This document shows, in pieces, positions 35,401-44,000 of a DNA stretch of 64,000 bases. The stretch spans positions 1-64,000 of the forward strand of contig JAFLEE010000014.1 in assembly GCA_017302015.1 (NCBI GenBank), read 5' to 3'. The notes beneath the pieces were generated by a model. It made no database searches. It was not told the origin of the DNA and saw nothing but the letters and a program-made list of their open reading frames with translations. Position numbers and translations under genes: made by a program. Position 1 is the first letter of the stretch. Every line of letters begins with the position of its first letter. This stretch comes from Spirochaetota bacterium. GTDB lineage: Bacteria > Spirochaetota > UBA12135 > COTS27 > JAFLEE01.

Positions 35401-36568
35401 GGAAAGCCGAGAAGGGCGTGGCTTATTGTTCGAGAATTCTGTCGGAAAAGGCCGGGTGCGCTACCTCGCCGCCGCCCCCGCGGGCACCTGGGGGCGCGCG
35501 GCCATGGACCGCGCCTTGGCGGGAACCACCCGCATGGGGGAACTCCTCCAAACCAACGGCACGCGGCTGGCCCAGAGCGAAATCCAGTCTATCGACCGCG
35601 GCGACACCCGATTGTTCTACGCCGTGGCCTGGGGGCCCGAACCCCAACGCGCCCGTATGCGCCTATTCCAAACGCCCGGGGACCCTTTTTACATCGTCGA
35701 CTGGGTGGCCGGCGAGGCGTACCCCTCGCCTTCTGGGAAACTCGCCTGGACGAAGTCAGAGGCATCCAACGGCATCGAGCTGATCCTGCCTTCCCAGACG
35801 CGCGCGGTGATCCTCGCCCAGCGCGAAGAGCCCAAAGGGCTCCCCTGGGTCCGCCCGGCGGCCCTCGACGCGCGCTTCGAGAAGGCCCGGCGCGAGGAGG
35901 CCGCCTGGAAGGCGGGGAGCAAATCCGATCTCGAGGACCGCGACCGCAAGGCCGCCGAAGCCAGGCGCTACGAGGGGGTGCGGGAAGCGAAATGCTTTGC
36001 CATCGATCTTTCGCGCCAGGCCAATATGGGATTCCGCGACGAGGTGGAGGGCGACAAGAAAGGCGGCTGGTTCGACCAAGGGGCCAACGACCTGCGGGCC
36101 ATGGCGCCCGGGCGGCGTACCTTCTCGGGGGTGCCATTCCAGATCCTGGATCCCGGGGAGCACGATGGGAAAGCCGTGCTCGTGCTCGGGGGGAAACCGA
36201 GGGCCTACCTGCCCGAGCGGGCGACGGGGATCCCGGTGGGGCGCCCCGCGTCGCGGTTCTATTTCCTCCACACCGCGGGCTGGGACGATGGGGGCGCCGT
36301 CCTCTCCTACATCATCCGCTACGAAGGGGGGTCCTTCCTCGAGGTCCCGGTGCGCTTTGGCGTGGAGATCGGGGGCTGGTGGGGCCCGAAGGAACTTCCC
36401 TCCGCGAAGATCGCCTTCGAATGCGCCAACGCCGTCTGCCCGCGCGTCGGGCTTTATTGCTTCCGATGGGAAAACCCGAAACCCGGGTTGAAAGTGGCCT
36501 CGATCGACGTGGTGTCCGCCATGGGGGGCGCCGTCCCCGCGGTCGTCGCCATCACCGGGGAGGAATGA
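32462..36568 (+). CDS. Large secreted GH42/clan-A-like glycosidase
   Basis: A protein of 1368 residues with a signal peptide (S-I-L-C-I-L-S-L-F-A-L-A-A-A). Two N-terminal beta-sandwich carbohydrate-binding-like domains (about 20-190 and 200-350) precede a TIM barrel (about 390-800) with acid/base E569 (L-F-N-E-S-S) and nucleophile E737 (V-N-H-E-L-Y). A Rossmann-like domain resembling the beta-galactosidase trimerisation domain follows (about 820-960), then a C-terminal beta-rich region. GTG 32462 is preferred because AGAGG lies five bases upstream; a GTG at 32456 overlaps that site. Substrate unknown, probably a beta-galactoside or related polymer. Confidence 0.75.
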   Translation: MRSILCILSLFALAAAVEPVPIALPNGSFEQDAWDGDRGLPTGWTPAPMNEFAICALDPTTRHGGGSSLHLKDAHTGQANEGLSYALPPKQVEAVLGKTLRLRGWVRQKFSKTGGNVFLGIMVKTRDQRWILQKAGPDGEGESPWGEYAVRHAIPRNAELVRIVLACAQGWGNMAEAWFDDLSMAYEETEAPVARAKSGSRVDVYDDSFPSQWRKASWGGLTVEETEIDPLEGSKRLRVRAAAGTKAYSGWRIFTEAINRMASFTAYRENGGYLEFAVRPMPPIQVAWIAEKGAAPPVPIRDYASPLERGWTRVRIPLQKLMRPEGGERLAGLMFQCSAAPEGEETSFDSMAIACDRENLAAPTALPEGIRAALEAIEGPAVPFTRDDFERPEIREGTFYWKGRPHFFAGPWHYDNDTDFKGPATHREGYGAAGYGETVLDAAQAKTLGFTSLQLSSAPNTPLILGLDGPIIPRDIERTQFYPGFLKGLSGMPFVLDYAWIWGLEKLDLVGEGRLPADILQQNRGWHAFIPFCPEHPKGREIYRRYFQSGVRSARANGGNPFVYELFNESSYQCRCRYNRAAFAVRLRARWGSIAAANEAWKSRFADFDQAAATEPLEKCPGLFVDWLQFTGDRYVEVLEEGKKAIRELDGRPRVYFTEQASIPNYLSASGASMDYRKIAAALDLVCVEGGVPFGSSRQTKALSDFEAVIDNQGIQYSLYLDMATALAKGKPVVNHELYCGRFEDGLRVPSRRSDLLTSLWNEMIHGSSASYFYVWDKRSFDWKTPEEAKQNVLQGGYKAFSLLNPYAYPAQAHLGIRDFHDEMERLGALVLPGKRIRGRVGFLISYASLRQAAITQAPTLRLARELYQTILESHLPLEVVYEEDFTAKAPFEAVVAPFLDHRLEQTPARLTGFAEAGGLVVVSAGALGFDEYGRPEDASGLLGVRRGESRLTATWGSGDPVQSLKETYDATPLTAKVLLESREGRGLLFENSVGKGRVRYLAAAPAGTWGRAAMDRALAGTTRMGELLQTNGTRLAQSEIQSIDRGDTRLFYAVAWGPEPQRARMRLFQTPGDPFYIVDWVAGEAYPSPSGKLAWTKSEASNGIELILPSQTRAVILAQREEPKGLPWVRPAALDARFEKARREEAAWKAGSKSDLEDRDRKAAEARRYEGVREAKCFAIDLSRQANMGFRDEVEGDKKGGWFDQGANDLRAMAPGRRTFSGVPFQILDPGEHDGKAVLVLGGKPRAYLPERATGIPVGRPASRFYFLHTAGWDDGGAVLSYIIRYEGGSFLEVPVRFGVEIGGWWGPKELPSAKIAFECANAVCPRVGLYCFRWENPKPGLKVASIDVVSAMGGAVPAVVAITGEE

Positions 36569-37009
36569 AGCCGAACCGAAACCGGGCCCGGCAAGGATCG
36601 ATGGGGCAGCCGCCGATCCCATTAATTGTATACTTTTACGGCAGAATCCCCCGGCTCGCAAGGCGAACCATGACCCGATGCTTGGATGCGATCGACCTCG
36701 GATCGTTCGCTCTTCCCAAGCCCTGGTGATCCCACGGATACGAATCCGCGACGGGGCTGCACGAAAAGCACACCGCCAAGCATCTCACCCATGGCTCATT
36801 TCGAATTTATCCACCCGAACACCCGCGGTGTTCGCCTTCCGAAATCGATCCCGCTCGGAGCATGCGGCGCGGCGGGAAGCCGCTGGGTTCGCGCCCGACG
36901 CGCGGTCGCGAACGAGGCGACGGTTTCATCCCATCGACTCCACCGTCCGTGAGCTTCCAACCCCTCCCTATGCCCGTGTCAAAACCCCTCATTCGGTAGG
37001 CCCACGAAG
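36569..37009. other. Intergenic region with one hairpin
   Basis: No gene recognised. A perfect 8-bp hairpin CGAACACC-CGC-GGTGTTCG occurs at 36816-36834 without a following T-run, so it is not a clear terminator. ATTGTATACTTTTAC near 36626 looks promoter-like for the deaminase gene. Confidence 0.35.
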
Positions 37010-37645
37010 ATGTGGAATGATCTCGACCCGCCTTGGAAAGATTGCTTCGATTTGGCATGGCTTTCATTCAAAAAGGGCTCCATCCCCATCGGCGCGGTCA
37101 TTGTCAACGAAACGAAAACACGCGTCGCCGGAGGAAGGAGCCAACAATACGAAAAAGCGGGCTCTCCCGGGGAAATCGTCAACCATAAATTGTCCCACGC
37201 GGAATTGAACGCCTTGCTGAAGGTGGGCAAAGAAGAGCATCCGGACGTTCGGCATTACGCCCTCTACTCCACCATGGAACCCTGCCCGTTGTGCTTCTGC
37301 GCAATCGCGATGTCCGGGATCAGGCGAATCGAATACGCCGCCAGGGACGGTTACGCGGGGGGCGTCGAGATCAACCGCCTTAGCGGATACATCGCCGCGA
37401 AGAAGATCGAAGTTTCCGGTCCATACGGCGAAATGGAGGCGATCCAATTGACGATCCAAAGCGTCTTCGAATATCGCCGGGGGCCCTCGGAAAAATTATT
37501 GTCGAAATGGAGCGAGGATTCGAAGGCGGCCGTCGACCTCGCGAAAACGTTGTTTCACGAAGGGACACTCCTCCGCTTCGCGGAAAAAGACCTGGAAATG
37601 TCGGTCGTCTATGATTTTCTTTGCGGGAACCTCAAGAGGCGCTGA
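37010..37645 (+). CDS. Cytidine/deoxycytidylate-deaminase-family protein
   Basis: A 211-residue zinc-dependent deaminase. The motif H-A-E (L-S-H-A-E-L-N) and the P-C-P-L-C motif (M-E-P-C-P-L-C-F-C) supply the zinc ligands and the catalytic glutamate. The core is about 130 residues; the C-terminal 70 residues are an extra helical tail not usual for guanine or tRNA deaminases of this size. The base acted on cannot be told. Its GC content is lower than that of neighbours and it stands alone between island genes, which suggests transfer. Confidence 0.82.
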   Translation: MWNDLDPPWKDCFDLAWLSFKKGSIPIGAVIVNETKTRVAGGRSQQYEKAGSPGEIVNHKLSHAELNALLKVGKEEHPDVRHYALYSTMEPCPLCFCAIAMSGIRRIEYAARDGYAGGVEINRLSGYIAAKKIEVSGPYGEMEAIQLTIQSVFEYRRGPSEKLLSKWSEDSKAAVDLAKTLFHEGTLLRFAEKDLEMSVVYDFLCGNLKRR

Positions 37646-37655
37646 TTCCCTCCCC

Positions 37656-38897
37656 TCATTCCTCCTTCTCGAGGTTCTTCCCGAACCTGCCCCAACCCTC
37701 CTCCGGCTCGGGGCACGGCTTGATCATGGCGAGGTATTCCGCCAGATGACGCCGATGCTCGGCCAGGATCCCGGCGTAGGCCGTCTCCGAAGCGAGGTCA
37801 CGGGATTCGTGGGCATCCTTCGCGAGATCATAGAGGGCAACCCCCCGCCGCTGGTGCACCGACTTGTGCGTCGCGGTGCGCACCACGGTCATGACCTCGT
37901 GGATGAGGCATTCGGTCACGTTCCAGGGGCGCCAGGCCACGGGGGGGCCATGGAGGATGGGCCGGAGACTTCGGGCATAATTCATGTCAGGCATGGCGGG
38001 CGCCCCGAAGAGGTCCAGGATGGTGGCGGCGAGATCGACCCCGGAGACGAGATGATCGGAGGTGGAACCCGGAGCGATGCCGGGGCCGACGATGAAGAGG
38101 GGCACCCGGATGGCTTCCTCCCAGGGCACCCCCTTGGTGTAATGATTGTGCTCGCCGTTCATCTGCCCGTGGTCGGAGGAGAAGATCAGGTAGGTGTTTT
38201 CGCGGTGGGGGGATTGGCGAACCGCCCGGACCACCCGACCCACCTCCCGGTCCACCATCTCCACCATCCGGTCGTAACTGTAGCGATAATAGCCGAGATG
38301 TTCCGGACCCAGCGGCATCGGGAGGGAAGGATCATAGACCGCGGGCATCGGCGGAATTTGCCCGGCCACGTCCGCGGCGGCCTCGTATTTGGCGGGGTTT
38401 CGGGCATGGGACCAGAAGCAGATATCATGGGGATTGAGGAGCCCCACGTTCAGGAAGAACGGCCCGGCGGCGGGGCTTCGATCCTGGAGGTAGGCCTCGG
38501 CCACCCTGGCCACTTGGGCATCGGCCAATTCCCCCACCCCGAACCCCGGGTGGAGCAGGCGGAAACTGCGCTGGACCTCCCGGTGCGGTACATGCCATTT
38601 TCCGGCATAAACGCACTCGATCCCCCGGCCGCCCAGCCATTGGCCGAGATCGGGGATGTCCTTCTGGAGCGGATAGCCGTTGTCGAGGACCCCCGTCTCC
38701 CGGGACATGCGCCCGGTGTACCAGGAGGTCCGGGCGGGGCAACACACGGGGTTCGTGGAAAATGAGGATGTAAACCGAATGCCCTGAGCCCGCAGCGCAT
38801 CGAGGTGCGGGGTGCGGACCCGGGGATTGCCCTCGCATTGGAGGGCCCCGTGGTATAGCTGGTCCACATGGATGAAGACGAGATTGGGGGTGCCCAC
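37656..38897 (-). CDS. Sulfatase family hydrolase
   Basis: A 413-residue type I sulfatase. C52-C-P-A-R56 is the CxPxR motif whose cysteine is converted to formylglycine; S-S-D-H-G-Q and Y-T-K-G supply metal and substrate contacts. The usual first metal pair is reduced to one aspartate (H-V-D-Q). I chose GTG 38897 because the domain begins there and it is four bases after the upstream stop; a longer frame to 39140 is only overlap with that gene. No signal peptide from this start. It probably desulfates a carbohydrate. No maturase is in the window. Confidence 0.82.
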   Translation of the reverse strand: MGTPNLVFIHVDQLYHGALQCEGNPRVRTPHLDALRAQGIRFTSSFSTNPVCCPARTSWYTGRMSRETGVLDNGYPLQKDIPDLGQWLGGRGIECVYAGKWHVPHREVQRSFRLLHPGFGVGELADAQVARVAEAYLQDRSPAAGPFFLNVGLLNPHDICFWSHARNPAKYEAAADVAGQIPPMPAVYDPSLPMPLGPEHLGYYRYSYDRMVEMVDREVGRVVRAVRQSPHRENTYLIFSSDHGQMNGEHNHYTKGVPWEEAIRVPLFIVGPGIAPGSTSDHLVSGVDLAATILDLFGAPAMPDMNYARSLRPILHGPPVAWRPWNVTECLIHEVMTVVRTATHKSVHQRRGVALYDLAKDAHESRDLASETAYAGILAEHRRHLAEYLAMIKPCPEPEEGWGRFGKNLEKEE

Positions 38898-38901
38898 GGG
38901 C

Positions 38902-39759
38902 CTAGGCCTCGACCTTCTGCAGCAGGTAGGACCGCATGGCATGGGTGATGAAAAGGGGCCGGCCGGCCGCGTCGAACCAGTAATGGATGGGATGGGTGGC
39001 GTCGCCCACCTGATAATAGCCCCGCAGGCTCCCGGCGCCCCACGGGATTTCTCCCGCATCCCCGAGGCGCTGGTTCTGCCCGAGGTTTCCATTTTCGTCG
39101 AGGAAGGTGAAGCTTCCCTCGGGCTTCCGCCCCCTGGCAAGGAGGACTAAGAGGTCCGCCAGGCACCAGAGCGGCCCGGGGCACGGGAGCACGTCGGAAA
39201 AACCCATGGCTCCGGAAATGGTTTTTAATAGAGCCACCTCCCCTTCCAGCCGGATCTCCTGGACCCTCCGCAGGGTTTCACCGGCTCCCAGCGCGCTGCT
39301 CGCAGTATCGGTCCAACCGGAGAGGCCCGCCGATCCCCCGGCGATGACGAGTTCGATGCGATGGCCCCCTTGCCGGAATTCCAGGAGAGACCGCCGCTCC
39401 CCGCCCCGAAGGCCGAGGCGCAGGGTGCCGGTGGGAACGGTGCGCAGCATTTGCTGCGGATTCCTCGAGGGAACGGCCCGCACCTGCATGAACTCGAGCC
39501 CCCACTCGCCCTCCAGGATCCCCTTCCCGGGGAGCGAAGAGGCTTCTTGGACGCGGTCCGAAATAGGTCGCAGGGAAAAATGCCCTGGCGCCCCCGCCAG
39601 GACGAGCCCCTCGGTGGCCGGTCTAGATTTCTTTTTTGTGTCGGCAGCCTTCAGGGACAAGAGAAGGGCCGCCGCGCCCATCCCGCCAATGGCCACGAAA
39701 CGTCGCCGCGTCATGGGAGCCGACGCACCGGAAGGAGAAGGATTCTCAATCTTTTCCAC
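38902..39759 (-). CDS. Tat-exported protein coupled to a sulfatase
   Basis: A 285-residue protein starting with a twin-arginine signal (M-T-R-R-R-F-V-A-I-G-G-M-G-A-A) within the first 40 residues. The mature part is beta-rich with many R-L/G-L-R-G pairs and no domain I can name. Its stop lies four bases before the sulfatase start, so they form an operon. Tat export suggests a folded or cofactor-bearing protein, perhaps acting on the same sulfated substrate. Confidence 0.7.
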   Translation of the reverse strand: MEKIENPSPSGASAPMTRRRFVAIGGMGAAALLLSLKAADTKKKSRPATEGLVLAGAPGHFSLRPISDRVQEASSLPGKGILEGEWGLEFMQVRAVPSRNPQQMLRTVPTGTLRLGLRGGERRSLLEFRQGGHRIELVIAGGSAGLSGWTDTASSALGAGETLRRVQEIRLEGEVALLKTISGAMGFSDVLPCPGPLWCLADLLVLLARGRKPEGSFTFLDENGNLGQNQRLGDAGEIPWGAGSLRGYYQVGDATHPIHYWFDAAGRPLFITHAMRSYLLQKVEA

Positions 39760-40071
39760 GGTTCGACGATATCCTGCCCACCCCCATTATTCAACTCTTT
39801 GGATCGGCTGCGACCGATCGAAGCGCCCAGAGCCCGATTACTATAAAAGCGGCTTCGAGCGTGGCTCGGGGCGCCCATTCTTCCCCGGCACCCCCGGGGC
39901 AAAGTGGATCTTCGCGCGTCGGTTTGACGGCGATGGCCGGACGACGAGCGGGAATGCGGGGGCGGGAGAACGGATTTCACCCCTCGGCAGAATTGCCGGT
40001 GGCAAAGACCAGATCCATTCCCGGGCTCACCCGATCCCGAGGATCCCGCGGGCCCGGCGACGGAGGAGGCC
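39760..40071. other. Intergenic region, nothing recognised
   Basis: About 310 bp between two minus-strand genes. It must hold the promoter of the Tat-protein/sulfatase pair but I see no clear boxes, palindromes or gene. Confidence 0.35.
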
Positions 40072-40962
40072 CTAGCGACCGGTGAAGCGCGGGAGCACCG
40101 TGCCCGAGGCGGAAAGGGCGGACGCGCCTTCCCGATTTCCCTCCCGGAAGGCCGTCGGCGTCCTCCCCGTCTGCTTCTTGAATTGGGTGGCGAAATAGCG
40201 CCCGTCCCCGAACCCGCACCGCTGCGCGATCTCGGAGACCGGGAGTTCGCCGTGGGAGAGCAGGAAACTCGCGGCCTCGAAGCGGCGGGCGAGCAGGTAA
40301 TGGTGGGGCGTGGCGCCGAGTTCCGCCTTGAAGCGGCGGATGACGTAGGTCGACGTGGTGCCGACGAGCTGGCCCAAGCGGCCCAAGGGGATCGTCTCGT
40401 GGAAACGCGCGTCGAGGAAATCTTTGAGGCGTTGGACGAGGGGAGAATGGCGCACGAAAAGGGTGCCCGCGCCCTCGGCGAGGGTGTGGAGCACGCGGTG
40501 GACGAGATGGGCGAGATCCTTCCCCTGGCGCGGAAAAGGCGCCCGGGGATCGGCCGCCGAAAGCCCCTCGGCGAGGGCGTGGGCGCTGCGGAAGAGCGGC
40601 AGCAGCGTGGCGCCGGCGGGAACGTGGAAGATCCCCTCGAGGCGGAACAAAGAGAGGAGGAGTTCGATGCTCTCTCGTTCAAAATAGAGATAGAACTTAC
40701 TGGCGAAGGCGGGCGGACGCGCCTCGTAGCGGAAGGTGGAAAAGCGCGGGAGGAGGAAGACGTCGCCCGGCCGGAGTTCGAAGGGCATTCGATCGACCAC
40801 GAGGTCGGCGCTCCCGGAGACGAGGCATTCGATGGAGGTGCGGTAGGGACGGTCCCGCTGAAAAAAATGGGCCTGGGCGGGGCTGAAACCCACCGCGGTG
40901 GGCAGGAAGGGAACGCCCCGCCAGATCTCGGGGATGCGGTAGACGATTTCATTTTGTTTCAT
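40072..40962 (-). CDS. AraC-family transcriptional regulator
   Basis: A 296-residue regulator with a cupin sensor half (R-P-G-D-V-F-L-L-P) and AraC helices L-G-Q-L-V-G-T-T-S-T-Y-V-I-R-R-F and I-A-Q-R-C-G-F-G-D-G-R-Y-F. A 30-residue tail follows the domain. It is divergent from the 1181-residue glycosidase across a 103-bp space and is its likely regulator. Confidence 0.92.
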   Translation of the reverse strand: MKQNEIVYRIPEIWRGVPFLPTAVGFSPAQAHFFQRDRPYRTSIECLVSGSADLVVDRMPFELRPGDVFLLPRFSTFRYEARPPAFASKFYLYFERESIELLLSLFRLEGIFHVPAGATLLPLFRSAHALAEGLSAADPRAPFPRQGKDLAHLVHRVLHTLAEGAGTLFVRHSPLVQRLKDFLDARFHETIPLGRLGQLVGTTSTYVIRRFKAELGATPHHYLLARRFEAASFLLSHGELPVSEIAQRCGFGDGRYFATQFKKQTGRTPTAFREGNREGASALSASGTVLPRFTGR

Positions 40963-41012
40963 ATTTCGAACATCCAGGTTCCTCTTTCGACTTGTGGGGC
41001 CATGGCCGGGTC

Positions 41013-41025
41013 TTTATACTATAAA
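41013..41025. promoter_or_regulatory. Palindrome in the AraC-glycosidase divergent promoter
   Basis: TTTATA-C-TATAAA is a perfect palindrome of 6-bp arms, 40 bp before the glycosidase start. It contains TATACT (-10-like, plus strand) and could serve both as promoter core and operator. It resembles the GTATAAATAC repeats at 22734-22807. Confidence 0.45.
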
Positions 41026-41065
41026 AAAGCCTATTTTTTGGCCCATCCCATCCAGGAAGGCATCC

Positions 41066-44000
41066 ATGGTCAAGCAATTTATCCTACTCCTCGCCGTCCT
41101 CGCCGGCGGGGTTTTCTCCCAAGGCCTGAAGCAAGACTTCGAGGATAGCCTCGGGGAATGGAAAACCCAGGGGGATGTGGGCCTCGTTCAGCATCCCGAC
41201 GGAGGCCATTACGCCCAAATCCGCACCGAGGGCAAGGCGACCGCGCGGCTCTTCTCGCCCACCGTGCCCCTGGGGGGAGCGAAGGCCCTCGCCGTCGCGT
41301 TCCGCTACCGCAGCACGGTGCCCCGTTCTGCGATGCACGTGGGTTCGTGGATCTGCGTCCTTTTCTACGATAAAAACATGAAGAGCTTGGGGGATGCGGG
41401 GATCCTCGCCGTACTGGCGCCCCTCTCCGCCGAGTGGCGGAGCATCCGCGAGAGTCTGCCGTGCCCGGTGGGCGCGGCGTTCGTGTCGCTCCAACCGCGC
41501 CTCCAGCAGAGCGAAGGCCGCTTCGATCTCGACGATTTATCCGCCGCTCCTGGGGACGGGGCCCCGGCGGTCGACACGGCGGGCGCGGAGAAAAGCGCGG
41601 GACCCGACCCCACGAGCGCGTTTCGAACCCTCGAAAGCTTCGTCCTGGAGAAGGGGGAGCGGGTGCTTCTTCGCGGCCAAAAGAGCGTCCTCGCCAACGA
41701 AAACCGCGGTGGGGGGAACGCGCTGCCTTGGGTGTTCACGCTGCCCGACGCCTTCTGCGAGAATCCCGACCTGGTCTACGAAGTCTCGGCCACCATCGTC
41801 CCCGCATGGTCGACTCGCGGGGAGTCCGAGCCCCATGGCATCTTCGCCCTGGGCGCCAATATCCTCGGCCAAGACACCAATTCGTTCACGCTCATGCTCT
41901 GGGCGGGGAATAACCTGATCGTGCGCGCCTTGCCGAACATGCTCGGGGCCCGGGCCGAGGTGCGCCAGCCCCTCGTCATCGAAGCGGGCAAGGCGCGCAC
42001 CGTGCGCGCTCTGCTTTCGGCGCGGGAACTCACCGCCTGGCTCGACGGCGGCCTCTTCGGGCAGGCCCCCTCGACGCGGGACTTCACCTGGCCCAAGGGG
42101 CGGCCCTTCGTCATCGGCGGCGAGCGGGTGAACTCGGCCCCGCTCAATGGAGAAATCCAAGCATTCAAGATCGCGGTTCATGAGCCCCTCATCCGGGCGG
42201 CCTTCGCGGGAGGCCCGGATTTCGGCTATTTCACTGGTCCCGGGCCCCATACCGTCGACCTCGCCCTCTCTGGCGGTATCGGGGCCGCGGCCACCAGCGC
42301 CATCAGCGTGCAGGATTCGGATGGCAAGCCCGTGGCCAAGCTGGCGCCGAAGGAGCGCTCGGCCGAACGCCACCGATACGCCCTTCCGGCCTTGCCGTGG
42401 GGCTATTACCGTTTGGAGGCCGAAATCTCCTACCAAATCGCGAAAAAAACCATTACCCGCGGCATCGTCCTTCTTCCGCGTGCGGTGGAGCGGGAACCGG
42501 CCGAGAAATCGATCTACGGCATGACCCATGAATACCCGACCTTCCCCGACACGGTCAACCCCGAAGTACTCGATACGGCCTTCGGGCGCATGGCGGCCCT
42601 GGGCATCCGCTGGTTCCGCGTCTGGGCGACCTGGGACCAGGTGGAGACGGTGCGGGGCGTCTACGATTGGCGGGGGGTCGATACCCTCGTCGCCGCGGCG
42701 AAGAAGCACGGCATCGAACTCTACGTCTGCCTGCACGGGGGCACCAAAGATTTCATGATCGGCAAGCGCGAAGATCGGCGCAGGTTCGACTTCACCTACG
42801 CCGGGGCCATGTTCGAGCCCCTCATCGACGTGCCGGCTTGGCTCAAATGGGTGAGGGCCTACGCCGAACGCTACAAAGATGCCATCACGCATTACCAGAT
42901 CTGGAACGAGACCGATACGCGCCTGTATTTCTGGCCCTTCAAGCCCGAGGCCTATATCGCCTTCATGAAAGACGGCGGTGCGGCGGTGAAGGCCGGCAAC
43001 CCCCGTGCGCGCATCGCCCTGGGCGGCTTCTGCGCGGCCCTCGAGGATAATTTCTTCGACCGCATGACGCACACCGACAAAGACAGCGCCTACGGCCTCA
43101 AAGAGTTCTACCAGCACAAACCCCAGCCCTATTTCGAGATCTTCGATTACCACTTCTACACCCCGGGCGAAGCCGGCCAATCGTGGGACAGCCGCACCCT
43201 GCTGGTGAAGCGCCTGCGGGATTACTTGGCGAGCCAGGGAGACGGCCACAAGCCGATCTGGAACGGCGAAACGGGCTTCGCCTCCACGGGCATCGCGGAG
43301 CGGGTGGGGAAATTGGGATCGTGCTTCAACGTGCCGCTGCTTTCCGAACGCGAGCACGGGGCGAGGATCGTCCAGTGGCACGTGCAGTCGAAAGCCCTGG
43401 GCATCGAGCGCAATTTCAATTACCTCTTCAATTCCGAGACCTTCGGTCCGGTGAACGACGATTTCTCCCCCAAGCCGGCCTACGCGGCCCAGGCCCAACT
43501 CGCCAACCTCCTGGGCGGGAGCGCCTATGAACGCGAGATCCAGGTCCACCCGTCCATCCGCGCTTACGTCTTCAAAGGGCCACTCGGCTATACCACCTAT
43601 CTATGGACCCGAAGCGGCAGCGAGATCCTCGCCTTGGGCGGGGCCGGCGAGAAACCGAGCGCCCTCGACCTGTTCGGCAACGCGCTTCCCTGGGCGGGCG
43701 TGCTGAAACTCGGCGAAGAACCCGTGGCGCTCCGCACCGCCGCGATCCCGACGATCTCTCCCCTGGTGCGGGTATCGGTGGCCGACGGCCTCGTCGGCGG
43801 CGAGACCTTCGCCGTGCGCATCGAATTGCGCAATCCCTCCCAAGCCCCCTGCGAGGCGTCTTTCGGCGCGTCGATCGGCGGCGGTACGCCTACCCGAAGG
43901 GCCGTGAGCCTCGCCGCTGGGGAATCCCGCGAGGAGACGATCGACCTCCCCGGCATCGAGGGGAGGCTCCTGGTGGAGGGCGCCCTCCGCGGCGCGATCG

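Noticed and set aside
36816-36834. Perfect 8-bp hairpin as a terminator
   Set aside because: No T-run follows on either strand. It may be a chance palindrome.
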